8,609 nucleotides of DNA from Prevotella sp. UBA7782 (GCA_002480935.1 DLDC01000235.1:2064-10672), one strand, 5' to 3'. Shown: positions 1 through 6,696, numbered from the stretch's first letter. Numbers and translations are program-made. The notes: generated from the sequence alone by a model not told the origin.

Positions 1-619
1 TGCCAGCATCATTGTCTGGGCACTGGGCTATTTTCCTAATGGTGACAAGGTTGACGTGGCACGAGTACACGTAGATAAGATTGCCAAACAATACGGCGAA
101 CAAAGCCAGCAAGCGGCAGAGGCACATAAGGTATACATGCAGGTTTATCATACACAACAAGAAAACAGCTTCATCGGTCAGATAGGTAAAACTGTGGAAC
201 CTGTATTCAAGCCACAGGGATTTAACTGGAAGTTGGATGTGGGTCTTATAGCCGGTGTCGGAGCCAAGGAAATCGTGGCATCAACCATGGGTGTATTATA
301 CACCAACAATGACAGCTACAGTGATGACACGGGCTATAACGACGAGAACGGGAAATATGAGATGCTTCGATACAAGATGCAATCAGACATTGCAAAGCAA
401 CATAACCTCACATTCGAAGAGGCAGGTCCTATATCGGTGCTCACTGCTTATTGCTTCCTGCTGTTTGTCTTGCTCTACTTCCCTTGCATAGCCACCATTG
501 CCGCCATTAAAGGTGAGACGGGCAGCTGGAAATGGGCAGCCTTCACGGCCTGCTACACCACATGTCTTGCGTGGTTGGTGAGCATGATGGTGTTCCAGAT
601 TGGCAAGTTGTTCATCTAA
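1..619 (+). CDS. feoB: Ferrous iron transport protein B, C-terminal part (5' end outside window)
   Basis: FeoB is an inner-membrane permease that imports Fe(II), with an N-terminal G-protein domain (not in this window). The reading frame is open from base 2, so the gene is cut by the window edge; the GTG at 56 is internal. About 205 C-terminal residues are visible. They begin in the end of a membrane helix (IVWALGYFP), followed by a polar linker and the family block GKTVEPVFKPQGFNW, then LIAGVGAKEIVASTMGVLY, which is the conserved AKE-containing membrane segment. Two more hydrophobic helices follow (around ISVLTAYCFLLFVLLYF and TTCLAWLVSMMVF), and the protein stops shortly after the last one, as is normal for FeoB. 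A charged insert (NNDSYSDDTGYNDENG) lies between the AKE segment and the next helix. The gene ends in a strong terminator 40 bases downstream and converges on a minus-strand membrane protein gene. Whether a FeoA domain is fused at the N terminus cannot be seen. Confidence 0.95.
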   Translation, partial: ASIIVWALGYFPNGDKVDVARVHVDKIAKQYGEQSQQAAEAHKVYMQVYHTQQENSFIGQIGKTVEPVFKPQGFNWKLDVGLIAGVGAKEIVASTMGVLYTNNDSYSDDTGYNDENGKYEMLRYKMQSDIAKQHNLTFEEAGPISVLTAYCFLLFVLLYFPCIATIAAIKGETGSWKWAAFTACYTTCLAWLVSMMVFQIGKLFI

Positions 620-659
620 CGATACAACAACATCCCTACTTATAATAGAAATAATTAAG

Positions 660-699
660 GAAATTACACTTTCTTCTTGAGAGTGTAATTTCTTTTTTT
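660..699 (+). terminator. Intrinsic terminator of feoB, overlapping the end of the convergent gene
   Basis: A near-perfect hairpin: arms 660-673 and 679-692 pair over 14 bp with one G-U wobble (671/681) and a 5-base TTCTT loop. Seven T follow at 693-699. This is a textbook rho-independent terminator for + transcription, 40 bases after the feoB stop. Read from the minus strand the same stem is followed only by TTCCTTAATTATTT, so termination in that direction would be weaker. The stem and T tract lie almost wholly within the last codons of the gene on the other strand. Confidence 0.9.
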
Positions 700-1752
700 C
701 GGATGATAAGGCATAGGCTTAGGAGCCTTGCCACCATAATAGTAATACCAATAAGAATGTGGCATAGACGACGGATGTGCCGCATATTTGCGGAAAGCAC
801 CATCCAAATAAGCGTATTTACTCTTGATGGGCTGCCCTTGAAAAAGGGTGTTGTAAAGGAACAAAGCCTCAGCATAATGACGCGGCAACGGCTTGCTTAA
901 ATCGCTAACCTGGGCTAGATGATGCGCAAAGTGAACCAGGTCGCGCTTAAAAAGATAGCGGCACAAGCGATAGTCTTTAGAATACTTTGTGGTATTCACA
1001 ATGATGCTGTCGGGCAATATCATCGCCCGCACGTTGCTGCCATTGGGCAGCATGGCATCAGCACCACCCTCAAGAGGATAAGAAAAGAGTCTGTCACCCA
1101 ACGCATGTTCCCTTGCCAGTGCATAAATACGTAGCATTGTCATGCACGAATCATCCTTCAGCTTACCGTAACTGCCCACTCTAAGAGCCCCCTCATAGTC
1201 TCTTGCTATGATGAGCTGTTCCATACGCATGCGTTGATGAAACGTCTCGTCGCCCTGACTGCATGACAACGTCAGAATCATACCCACGAAAAGCGTTGAG
1301 AGGTTAATCCAAAATATGCTTGTAAACGGATGCACAGAGGGCACGTCACGCTCTATTTCTTGATACTGCCTGCCTATATAGATCAAGGCGGCAATGACAA
1401 CGACGAGCAACGGAAGCCCCCATAGCCACGGTCCAAGTGTAAATCCGTCATCAAGATGCCTGCTCACGCTGGTAATAAAGGTGAGTACCACGAACGAAGG
1501 CAGATAAGTTACGGCATGAAACCGATTTTGCAACTTGGTCAAACCATACATACCGACCTGCAAAAGCATCAGGACCAGTGTGATAAGCACAGCCCCCACC
1601 CACTTGTTATAGTGTGTCATGCCTCCTGAGAGGATATGTTGCCCCACAGTGAGTATGTCTGCCTGGTAGAAGAACAAATAGCAGAATGTGAACAATACGA
1701 AAAGAACAGCACACGCCATTCGCATGACGGTGCTGTTTTTAAATTGGTTCAT
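664..1752 (-). CDS. Five-helix membrane protein with a TPR-like C-terminal half (DUF6057-like)
   Basis: A 362-residue protein of unknown function. The N-terminal half has five likely membrane helices, at about residues 11-29, 51-70, 82-97, 107-127 and 147-164. From about 165 the chain is soluble and helical, with TPR-like pairs such as MEQLIIARDYEGALRVG and MLRIYALAREHALGDRLF (about residues 177-224), then FKRDLVHFAHHLAQV and RHYAEALFLYNTLF. The general design and the LGDRLFSYP element recall Bacteroidetes proteins labelled DUF6057; that is from memory and not checked. The protein ends in a tyrosine-rich stretch (SYWYYYYGG) and a basic tail (KKRNYTLKKKV). The start at 1752 has an AAGGA ribosome site 9 bases upstream, unusually good for this group. 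It lies 111 bases downstream of glgB with no clear terminator between, so read-through from glgB is possible. The last codons coincide with the feoB terminator hairpin. Confidence 0.8.
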   Translation of the reverse strand: MNQFKNSTVMRMACAVLFVLFTFCYLFFYQADILTVGQHILSGGMTHYNKWVGAVLITLVLMLLQVGMYGLTKLQNRFHAVTYLPSFVVLTFITSVSRHLDDGFTLGPWLWGLPLLVVVIAALIYIGRQYQEIERDVPSVHPFTSIFWINLSTLFVGMILTLSCSQGDETFHQRMRMEQLIIARDYEGALRVGSYGKLKDDSCMTMLRIYALAREHALGDRLFSYPLEGGADAMLPNGSNVRAMILPDSIIVNTTKYSKDYRLCRYLFKRDLVHFAHHLAQVSDLSKPLPRHYAEALFLYNTLFQGQPIKSKYAYLDGAFRKYAAHPSSMPHSYWYYYYGGKAPKPMPYHPKKRNYTLKKKV

Positions 1753-1863
1753 TGATATGTTTCCTTTCTAGTCATTTGTCAAATTATCCTGTCGGACGAC
1801 CAAGCCGTGAGCCTTATGCCTGCCCGAGCCATTCATGCCGCCTGCTGTTTATGCCGTTGTTAT

Positions 1864-3927
1864 CTACTTGTTTCTGCGTAACACCACAGCCGAACGGGCG
1901 GGTATGTAGAGCATGAGCCACTCCTTGCCATCTTGGGCATATACGGGATCGAAGTTGGTGAAGTGGGTAACCGAGTCGTCAGCAAGGCCGTTGCCGCCAA
2001 ACTCCTTGGCATCCGTATTCAACTCAACGGTATATGCGCCCTTAGGAACGAGGAAGCCATAGTCTACGAAAGAGCGGGTTGGCGAGAAATTGAACACAAA
2101 GATAAGGTCACCACGCATATAAGCCAGCACCTGGTCGCCATCATTGTGCCACACTTCTTGCACGGGCGTGAGATTAAATCCGGGTTCTTGCTTCACCACC
2201 TCAAGCATCTTACGGTCGAAGTCGCCCAGATAATGGTAACACAAGTCGTGGTTGTCAACCAAATTCCATTGCCGGCGTGCATACTTATAGCTCCAGCCAT
2301 TGCCTTCACGTGGGAAGTCTATCCACTCAGGATGGCCGAACTCGTTGCCCATGAAGTTGAGATAGCCACCATTAATAGCTCCGAGCGTCACCAGCCTTAT
2401 CATCTTGTGCAAGGCAATGCCACGATGCACATTATCGTTCTCGTCACCCTTGCGGAAGTGCCAGTACATATCAGCGTCTATCAGCCTGAAGATGATGGTC
2501 TTATCACCCACAAGAGCCTGGTCGTGACTTTCGCAATAAGAGATGGTCTTCTCATCGTTGCGACGGTTTTTCACCTCCCAGAATATGCTACTGGGCTTCC
2601 ATTTCTCGTCAGGAAGTTCCTTGATGGTCTTTATCCAAAAGTCGGGTATGTTCATGGCCATGCGATAGTCGAAGCCAAAACCGCCGTCTTCTATCTTCGC
2701 TGCCAGTCCCGGCATACCGCTCACTTCCTCTGCTATGGTCACAGCAGATGGCTTTACCTCATGTATAAGTTTGTTGGCCAACGTGAGATAACAAATGGCA
2801 TTGTCGTCCTCATGGCCGTTGAAGTAATCAGCATAGTTGGTAAAAGCCTCGCCGAGTCCATGACTATAATACAGCATAGAGGTCACACCGTCGAACCGGA
2901 ATCCGTCGAAGTGATACTGTTGGAGCCAATATTTGCAGTTGGATAGCAAGAAGTGTATCACATCATCCTTGCCATAGTCGAAGCAGAGCGAGTCCCAAGC
3001 GGGGTGCTCATGCCTATCGCCGGGATAGAAATACTGGTTAGGGTCGCCGGCAAGATTGCCCAGACCTTCCACCTCGTTCTTTACCGCATGTGAATGTACG
3101 ATGTCCATTATCACGGCAATGCCGTTTTTGTGTGCCTCGTCTATCAGTCTTTTAAGCTGTTCGGGCGTGCCGAACCGACTTGAGGGCGCAAAGAAGCTAC
3201 TCACATGATAGCCAAAGGAGCCGTAATAAGGATGTTCCTGAATGGCCATAATCTGTATGCAGTTATAGCCGTCGGCAATGATGCGTGGCAACACATTGTG
3301 CCTGAACTCATCATAGGTGCCCACCTTCTCGGCATCTTCAGCCATTCCGATGTGGCACTCGTATATCAACAAGGGGTCTTTCTTCATTTCAAAGCCCTCG
3401 TCATGCCATTTATAAGGTTTGGCAGGGCTCCATACCTGAGCCGAGAATATCTTCGTGGCATCGTCTTGCACCACTCGTTGTGCCCAGGCTGGTATGCGTT
3501 CGCCCTGTCCACCGTTCCAATAAACGTGCATCTTATACAATTCGCCGTGCTTCATAGCCTTAGCCGGCAACTTCAATTCCCAGTTTCCGGTGCCTTTGAT
3601 ACGCTTGCACCGGTAGTTTTCATCCTCTTTCCATCCGTTAAAATCGCCCACAAGATAGATGTCAGTGGCATTTGGAGCCCACTCTCTGAACACCCATCCG
3701 CGGGGTATGCGGTGCAGTCCATAGTAGTCATACCCGCTGGCAAAGTCGGCCAGCGTGATTTTTCCCTGCTGGGTGAGCTGTCCCAACTTCCATAGCGCAT
3801 GGTCATGGCGCCCTCTGATAGCCTCGTTAAAAGGCTCCAGATAGCTGTCATGCTTCACCAGCCCCATGAGTTCAAGCTTCGGCTGCTCATCCTTTCGGGT
3901 GTCAGTTTCAGTATTTCCGTCAATCAT
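1864..3927 (-). CDS. glgB: 1,4-alpha-glucan (glycogen) branching enzyme, GH13
   Basis: GlgB cuts an alpha-1,4 glucan chain and rejoins the piece through an alpha-1,6 bond, creating branches in cytoplasmic glycogen. The 687-residue chain has an N-terminal carbohydrate-binding module 48 (about 70-170, with GWVFREWAPNATDIYLVGDFNGW), the GH13 barrel (about 185-560) and a C-terminal beta domain (about 590-687). The GH13 motifs are intact: DIVHSH (275-280), GFRFDGVTSM with nucleophile D346, TIAEEVSGMP with acid/base E400, and ESHD with D469. The FRFDGVTSM and AEEVSGMP forms resemble the eukaryote-like branching enzymes (GH13_8) rather than E. coli GlgB (GH13_9). The ATG sits 2 bases after the stop of the upstream cupin gene, with no Shine-Dalgarno, suggesting translational coupling. 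Met21 (MGLVKHDSYLEP) is where the core family similarity seems to begin and is an alternative start; the first 20 residues are polar and poorly explained. Confidence 0.96.
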   Translation of the reverse strand: MIDGNTETDTRKDEQPKLELMGLVKHDSYLEPFNEAIRGRHDHALWKLGQLTQQGKITLADFASGYDYYGLHRIPRGWVFREWAPNATDIYLVGDFNGWKEDENYRCKRIKGTGNWELKLPAKAMKHGELYKMHVYWNGGQGERIPAWAQRVVQDDATKIFSAQVWSPAKPYKWHDEGFEMKKDPLLIYECHIGMAEDAEKVGTYDEFRHNVLPRIIADGYNCIQIMAIQEHPYYGSFGYHVSSFFAPSSRFGTPEQLKRLIDEAHKNGIAVIMDIVHSHAVKNEVEGLGNLAGDPNQYFYPGDRHEHPAWDSLCFDYGKDDVIHFLLSNCKYWLQQYHFDGFRFDGVTSMLYYSHGLGEAFTNYADYFNGHEDDNAICYLTLANKLIHEVKPSAVTIAEEVSGMPGLAAKIEDGGFGFDYRMAMNIPDFWIKTIKELPDEKWKPSSIFWEVKNRRNDEKTISYCESHDQALVGDKTIIFRLIDADMYWHFRKGDENDNVHRGIALHKMIRLVTLGAINGGYLNFMGNEFGHPEWIDFPREGNGWSYKYARRQWNLVDNHDLCYHYLGDFDRKMLEVVKQEPGFNLTPVQEVWHNDGDQVLAYMRGDLIFVFNFSPTRSFVDYGFLVPKGAYTVELNTDAKEFGGNGLADDSVTHFTNFDPVYAQDGKEWLMLYIPARSAVVLRRNK

Positions 3928-3929
3928 AG

Positions 3930-4376
3930 TTATTGATTTTTAATTTTGAATATAGCTTTGTGTATAGTACCCTGTCCTATGCAAGGCTGATGGCCGTCTT
4001 GAGGGAAGAAGATGGCAAACTCACCCGGCTTGCAGGTCACATAACTTCCGCCTTGCAGTCCGGGATATTTCGTTACGTCCTTCTCTTCGTTGTAAGGCTC
4101 TTGAGGCATGTCCTTCAAAGGCATATAGCCATAGGTTTCAGGAGCTGAGAGAGGTATCTGGATGTCCAGCATGCGCTTATGTGTCTCGTAAGTGGCCTCT
4201 TGGCGTGTTTTTCCATTGGCATCCTGCACGTTGACAAACAAATCCTTGTCTTTGATGAAATGCTTGCCGTTCTCCAGTTTGTTTAAGTCATTCTCTTGAA
4301 TGAACTTCACTACATCGGCAAATAAAGGATTTACCGCTACATACTTCTTTAAATTATCAAGTGTATCTACTATCAT
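3930..4376 (-). CDS. YhcH/YjgK/YiaL (EbgC-like) family cupin, probable sugar-processing protein
   Basis: A 148-residue single-domain protein of the YhcH/YjgK/YiaL family (DUF386), normal in length (about 150). Members are cytoplasmic cupin-fold proteins; E. coli YhcH acts on sialic acid anomers, and EbgC is an accessory subunit of the Ebg beta-galactosidase. Visible motifs fit the metal-binding site of the family: ETHKRMLDIQ (E64, H66, D71, Q73) and FFPQDGHQPCIG (D127, H129), with a closing strand KAIFKIKNQ. The substrate cannot be read from sequence. The gene lies 52 bases after the MORN gene stop and overlaps glgB control: its stop is 2 bases before the glgB ATG, so the pair is very likely one transcript. 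That context favours a role in sugar or glucan handling, but this is inference. No Shine-Dalgarno and no TAnnTTTG promoter box is seen directly upstream, so it may depend on the MORN promoter. Confidence 0.9.
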   Translation of the reverse strand: MIVDTLDNLKKYVAVNPLFADVVKFIQENDLNKLENGKHFIKDKDLFVNVQDANGKTRQEATYETHKRMLDIQIPLSAPETYGYMPLKDMPQEPYNEEKDVTKYPGLQGGSYVTCKPGEFAIFFPQDGHQPCIGQGTIHKAIFKIKNQ

Positions 4377-4428
4377 AATGCTTTGTAGGTATTAAAGTGT
4401 TGGTTTATTATTTATCTCTAATTGGTTG

Positions 4429-5556
4429 TCAGTTTTCATGTCTACGACCATTGTCATAATATCCTCTGGCCGTTATATTACCGTTGCGGTCGCGCTCAAC
4501 AAACTTTCCGTCTCGCACGTCGTCTCGATAAACGCCCTCAAAGCGCTTGCCGTCGGGGGTCATCTCTATGGCATCGCCGTTGCGTTTTCCATTGTTATAA
4601 GAGCCTCTAAACTTACTTCCGTCGGCATAATGTATGATTACCAAGCCATTCACTACGCCACGTCTGAACTGCCCTTCAAAGATGTCGCCATCTTTCTTGG
4701 TCAGTTTGCCCTGGCCCTCTTGCTTGTCCTTCTCCCACGTGCCGCTATATATATCACCATTGCTCCACACCATGGTGCCATAACCACTGCGTTCGCCGTC
4801 GAGGAAGTGGCCCTGATAGTGCGAGCCATCGTGATATCTGAAGATGCCCTGTCCCGTTTTCTTGCCATCGAGATAGTCACCCTCGTACACGTCGCCATTG
4901 GCAAAGGTATATTTTCCGCGGCCGTTGGGCAAGTCCTGATGCCAGTCACCCGTATACTCATCGCCGTTTGAGTAGATGTAAGTGCCCTTACCCTCGCGCT
5001 GGTTGTCCTTCCACATGCCGGAATATGACGAACCGTCACCCCACACAAAGTGACCCTGACCATTCTTCTTGTCATCTTGCCAGAAGCCGTCATAGTAGGC
5101 TCCTCCGGCAAAGGTATATCTTCCGTCACCACTTCGCTTGTCGGCTTCCCAGTTGCCGTCATATTTGTCACCATTATAATAATACATCACGCCATGCCCC
5201 TGCTGATGGTTTTTAAACCACAGCCCCACATACTTGTTGCCATTCGAGTAAGTGTAGGTGCCCTGACCATGCTGCATGTCCTGAAACCACTGTCCATTAT
5301 AGTTTTCACCGTCGGGAAAGGTGTAGATGCCATGGCCCTGACGCTTTCCGTTAACATAATCGCCCTCATAGCGCTGTCCGTCGCTCCACACCGTGACACC
5401 CTTACCGTTGGGCTTCGAGCCGGTGAGTTCGCCCGTATACTTGCCGCCGTCGTTCACCGTAGCAGTGCCTAAATGCACCTTCTGCGCCGACAATGCCACA
5501 GGTATAAGCATAAGCATGAATGCCAGATATTTAGAACTCAATCTTACCATAACCAT
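4429..5556 (-). CDS. Exported protein made of 14 tandem MORN repeats
   Basis: A 375-residue protein. It opens with a signal peptide (charged start, hydrophobic LAFMLMLIPVAL, likely cleavage after ALSA at residue 24; no lipobox cysteine), so it should reach the periplasm or beyond. Residues 37-358 are 14 consecutive MORN motifs, each exactly 23 residues with the core GxxYxGxWxxxxxxGxGxxxxxx, for example GENYNGQWFQDMQHGQGTY. The last three repeats are degraded (GLVII and GDAIE replace the second glycine pair) and a partial 15th unit (GNITARGYYDNG) ends the chain. MORN arrays fold as long beta-hairpin ladders and serve as binding or structural modules; no enzyme domain is fused here. The specific function is unknown. 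Two nearby starts exist (Met1 at 5556, Met3 at 5550); both keep the signal peptide. It is the first gene after a good promoter and is followed at 52 bases by the cupin gene. Confidence 0.9.
   Translation of the reverse strand: MVMVRLSSKYLAFMLMLIPVALSAQKVHLGTATVNDGGKYTGELTGSKPNGKGVTVWSDGQRYEGDYVNGKRQGHGIYTFPDGENYNGQWFQDMQHGQGTYTYSNGNKYVGLWFKNHQQGHGVMYYYNGDKYDGNWEADKRSGDGRYTFAGGAYYDGFWQDDKKNGQGHFVWGDGSSYSGMWKDNQREGKGTYIYSNGDEYTGDWHQDLPNGRGKYTFANGDVYEGDYLDGKKTGQGIFRYHDGSHYQGHFLDGERSGYGTMVWSNGDIYSGTWEKDKQEGQGKLTKKDGDIFEGQFRRGVVNGLVIIHYADGSKFRGSYNNGKRNGDAIEMTPDGKRFEGVYRDDVRDGKFVERDRNGNITARGYYDNGRRHEN
4483..5448 (-). repeat. Tandem 69-bp coding repeats (14 MORN units)
   Basis: This is the stretch encoding MORN repeats 1-14 (residues 37-358), 14 x 69 bp with no insertion or deletion between units. 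The units have drifted at the DNA level, but short blocks recur, such as the codons for GQG or GHG (seen on + as variants of CCCTGACC and CCATGCCC). The strict period indicates growth by unit duplication. Confidence 0.85.
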
Positions 5557-5568
5557 ATTTTACATCGT

Positions 5569-5600
5569 CAAAATTAATAAAAACATACGACACTGACAAA
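5569..5600 (-). promoter_or_regulatory. Bacteroidetes sigma-70-type promoter of the MORN gene
   Basis: Read on the minus strand, TTTG (5600-5597) is followed by exactly 20 bases and then TAATTTTG (5576-5569). This fits the Bacteroidetes consensus of a -33 TTTG and a -7 TAnnTTTG box. The -7 box ends 12 bases before the ATG at 5556, so the leader would be only a few bases long with no room for a normal ribosome site. It probably drives the MORN gene and, by read-through, the cupin gene and glgB. Confidence 0.7.
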
Positions 5601-5619
5601 CTGTTTAGGATATTTTAAT

Positions 5620-5627
5620 TATCTTTG
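5620..5627 (+). promoter_or_regulatory. Candidate -7 box of kdsB
   Basis: TATCTTTG matches the Bacteroidetes -7 consensus TAnnTTTG and ends 4 bases before the kdsB ATG. No TTTG -33 box is found at the usual 19-21 base spacing. If real, transcription would start at or within a few bases of the ATG, giving a leaderless or nearly leaderless mRNA. The region is AT-rich, so a chance match is possible. Confidence 0.45.
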
Positions 5628-5631
5628 CAAC

Positions 5632-6390
5632 ATGAAATTTATAGCAATCATCCCAGCCCGCTACGCATCAACGCGCTTTCCGGGAAAACCTTTGGCCATG
5701 CTGGGCGGCAAAACCGTCATACAGCGAGTAGTTGAACAAGCCTCAAAAGTTCTTACAGATGTGTATGTTGCCACCGACGACCAGCGCATCATGCAGGCCG
5801 TTGAGGCATTCGGAGGACACGCCGTGATGACGCGGGCCGACCATCAGAGCGGCACCGACCGCATTGAGGAGGCTCTTGAAAAGATAGGTGGAGACTTTGA
5901 TGTGGTTATCAACATCCAGGGCGATGAGCCCTTTGTACACCCCAGTCAGCTACGAACGCTCATGCATTGCTTTGACGACAGCAAGACGCAAATAGCCACA
6001 CTAGGAAAACGTTTTACAACTATGGACGCCGTAGAAAATCCCAACTCGCCCAAGATAGTAACCACGCTCGACGGCTACGCGCTCTACTTCTCACGCTCAG
6101 TCATACCCTTTGTGAGAGGCAAGGAAAGCAAAGAATGGTTGCAGCATTATCCTTTCCTTAAACATCTTGGTCTATATGCTTATCGCACAGAGGTTTTAAG
6201 AGCCATCACCAAGATGCCCCGCAGCCCGCTTGAGATAGCCGAAAGCTTGGAGCAATTGCGCTGGCTGCAAAACGGTTATAAGATAAAAGTAGGGCTGACA
6301 CAGGCTGAGACCGTGGGCATCGACACTCCGGCAGACTTACAAAGGGCTGAAATATTTTTAAAAAGCATGACTCCTGAGGAGATGGAATAG
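5632..6390 (+). CDS. kdsB: 3-deoxy-manno-octulosonate cytidylyltransferase (CMP-Kdo synthetase)
   Basis: KdsB activates Kdo with CTP to give CMP-Kdo and pyrophosphate, the step before Kdo transfer to lipid A in lipopolysaccharide synthesis; it is cytoplasmic and Mg-dependent. The 252-residue length is typical. Family motifs are intact: the nucleotide-binding PARYASTRFPGKPL (8-21, with R10 and K19), ATDD (47-50), SGTDRI (73-78), NIQGDEPF (94-101, metal ligand D98), HLGLYAYR (178-185), E-x-x-EQLRWLQNGY (204-216) and GIDTPADL (229-236, second metal ligand D231). The ATG at 5632 must be the start, because the next Met (MLGG) would delete the PARYASTR motif. There is no Shine-Dalgarno. The gene diverges from the MORN gene across 75 bases and runs alone on + into a repeat-rich region. 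The product implies a Gram-negative cell with Kdo-containing lipopolysaccharide. Confidence 0.97.
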   Translation: MKFIAIIPARYASTRFPGKPLAMLGGKTVIQRVVEQASKVLTDVYVATDDQRIMQAVEAFGGHAVMTRADHQSGTDRIEEALEKIGGDFDVVINIQGDEPFVHPSQLRTLMHCFDDSKTQIATLGKRFTTMDAVENPNSPKIVTTLDGYALYFSRSVIPFVRGKESKEWLQHYPFLKHLGLYAYRTEVLRAITKMPRSPLEIAESLEQLRWLQNGYKIKVGLTQAETVGIDTPADLQRAEIFLKSMTPEEME

Positions 6391-6450
6391 TCGCTTTGTC
6401 TGGCCGGCAACGGCAACTGAAACAGGCGTTCGTCTTATTGCCTCTTCATA

Positions 6451-6538
6451 ATAAGCCCCTTTTCGTCATGCAATAACGGCCTTTTTGCAAGCCAATAATG
6501 CCCTTTTCGCTTTGCAAAAAGGCCTGTTTTGCCAAAAG
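6451..6538. repeat. Degenerate 22-bp tandem repeat, four units
   Basis: Units start at 6451, 6473, 6495 and 6517. Units 1 and 3 are identical at 17 of 22 positions, units 2 and 3 at 15 of 22; unit 4 is much weaker (11-12 of 22). The shared pattern of the first three is ATAANNNCCTTTTNGNNNNNCA. Each unit carries a run of four or five T (6460-6463, 6482-6486, 6504-6507, 6527-6530), spaced about two helical turns apart. A period of 22 is not a multiple of three, which argues against coding. The array is too small and degenerate for CRISPR. Confidence 0.6.
6478..6524. repeat. 13-bp perfect inverted repeat with a 21-base loop
   Basis: GGCCTTTTTGCAA (6478-6490) is the exact reverse complement of 6512-6524. 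On + it is followed by TGTTTT, so it could act as a loose terminator for kdsB, 87 bases past its stop; on - there is no T tract. Its arms belong to the surrounding 22-bp repeat units, so the symmetry may come from the repeat family itself. Confidence 0.6.
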
Positions 6539-6613
6539 CTTACATAAAGCACTAATTATAAGACCTTTATGCGCTGGCTTTCACTGGCCTTCCATCTCTT
6601 CTGTCAGATACTT

Positions 6614-6646
6614 TGGGTGAGATGTGGGTGGGATGTGGGTGAGATA
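6614..6646 (+). repeat. Three tandem 11-bp G-rich repeats with four GGG runs
   Basis: The units TGGGTGAGATG, TGGGTGGGATG and TGGGTGAGATA are contiguous. They give GGG at 6615-6617, 6626-6628, 6630-6632 and 6637-6639, separated by 8, 1 and 4 bases. That is close to a G-quadruplex pattern, although the first loop is one base over the common limit of seven. In kdsB read-through RNA the G-rich strand would be the transcript. Confidence 0.65.
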
Positions 6647-6696
6647 CTCTCTCGCTCATCCGACAACATAACTAACTGATCCATAGCTACATACCA

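Noticed and set aside
1770..1790. TAATTTG upstream of the membrane protein gene as a -7 promoter box
   Set aside because: It lacks one base of the TAnnTTTG pattern and no TTTG lies at the right distance; a promoter cannot be claimed.
1753..1863. Possible terminator after glgB
   Set aside because: Only short GC-rich pairings and repeated ATGCC words are seen, with no T tract on the minus strand.
1933..2946. Long open frame on + opposite glgB (337 codons)
   Set aside because: It lies wholly antisense to a well-supported GH13 enzyme, its translation has no recognisable domain, and codon bias of the real gene explains the absence of stops.
4426..5472. Several open frames on + and in a second minus frame across the MORN gene
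   Set aside because: These are by-products of the repeated 69-bp units; a repeat free of stops in one frame tends to be free of stops in others. None has an independent start signal or known domain.
6403..6414. GCCG-GCAA-CGGC hairpin as the kdsB terminator
   Set aside because: The stem is only 4 bp and no T run follows it.
6451..6538. Possible CRISPR array
   Set aside because: The units are directly adjacent with no spacers, they are degenerate, and no cas gene is nearby.
6498..6620. 40-codon open frame starting inside the 22-bp repeat (MPFSLCKKACFAKS...)
   Set aside because: It begins within a repeat whose 22-base period shifts the frame at every unit, has no ribosome site or promoter box, and ends in the G-rich repeat. 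It looks like a chance frame.
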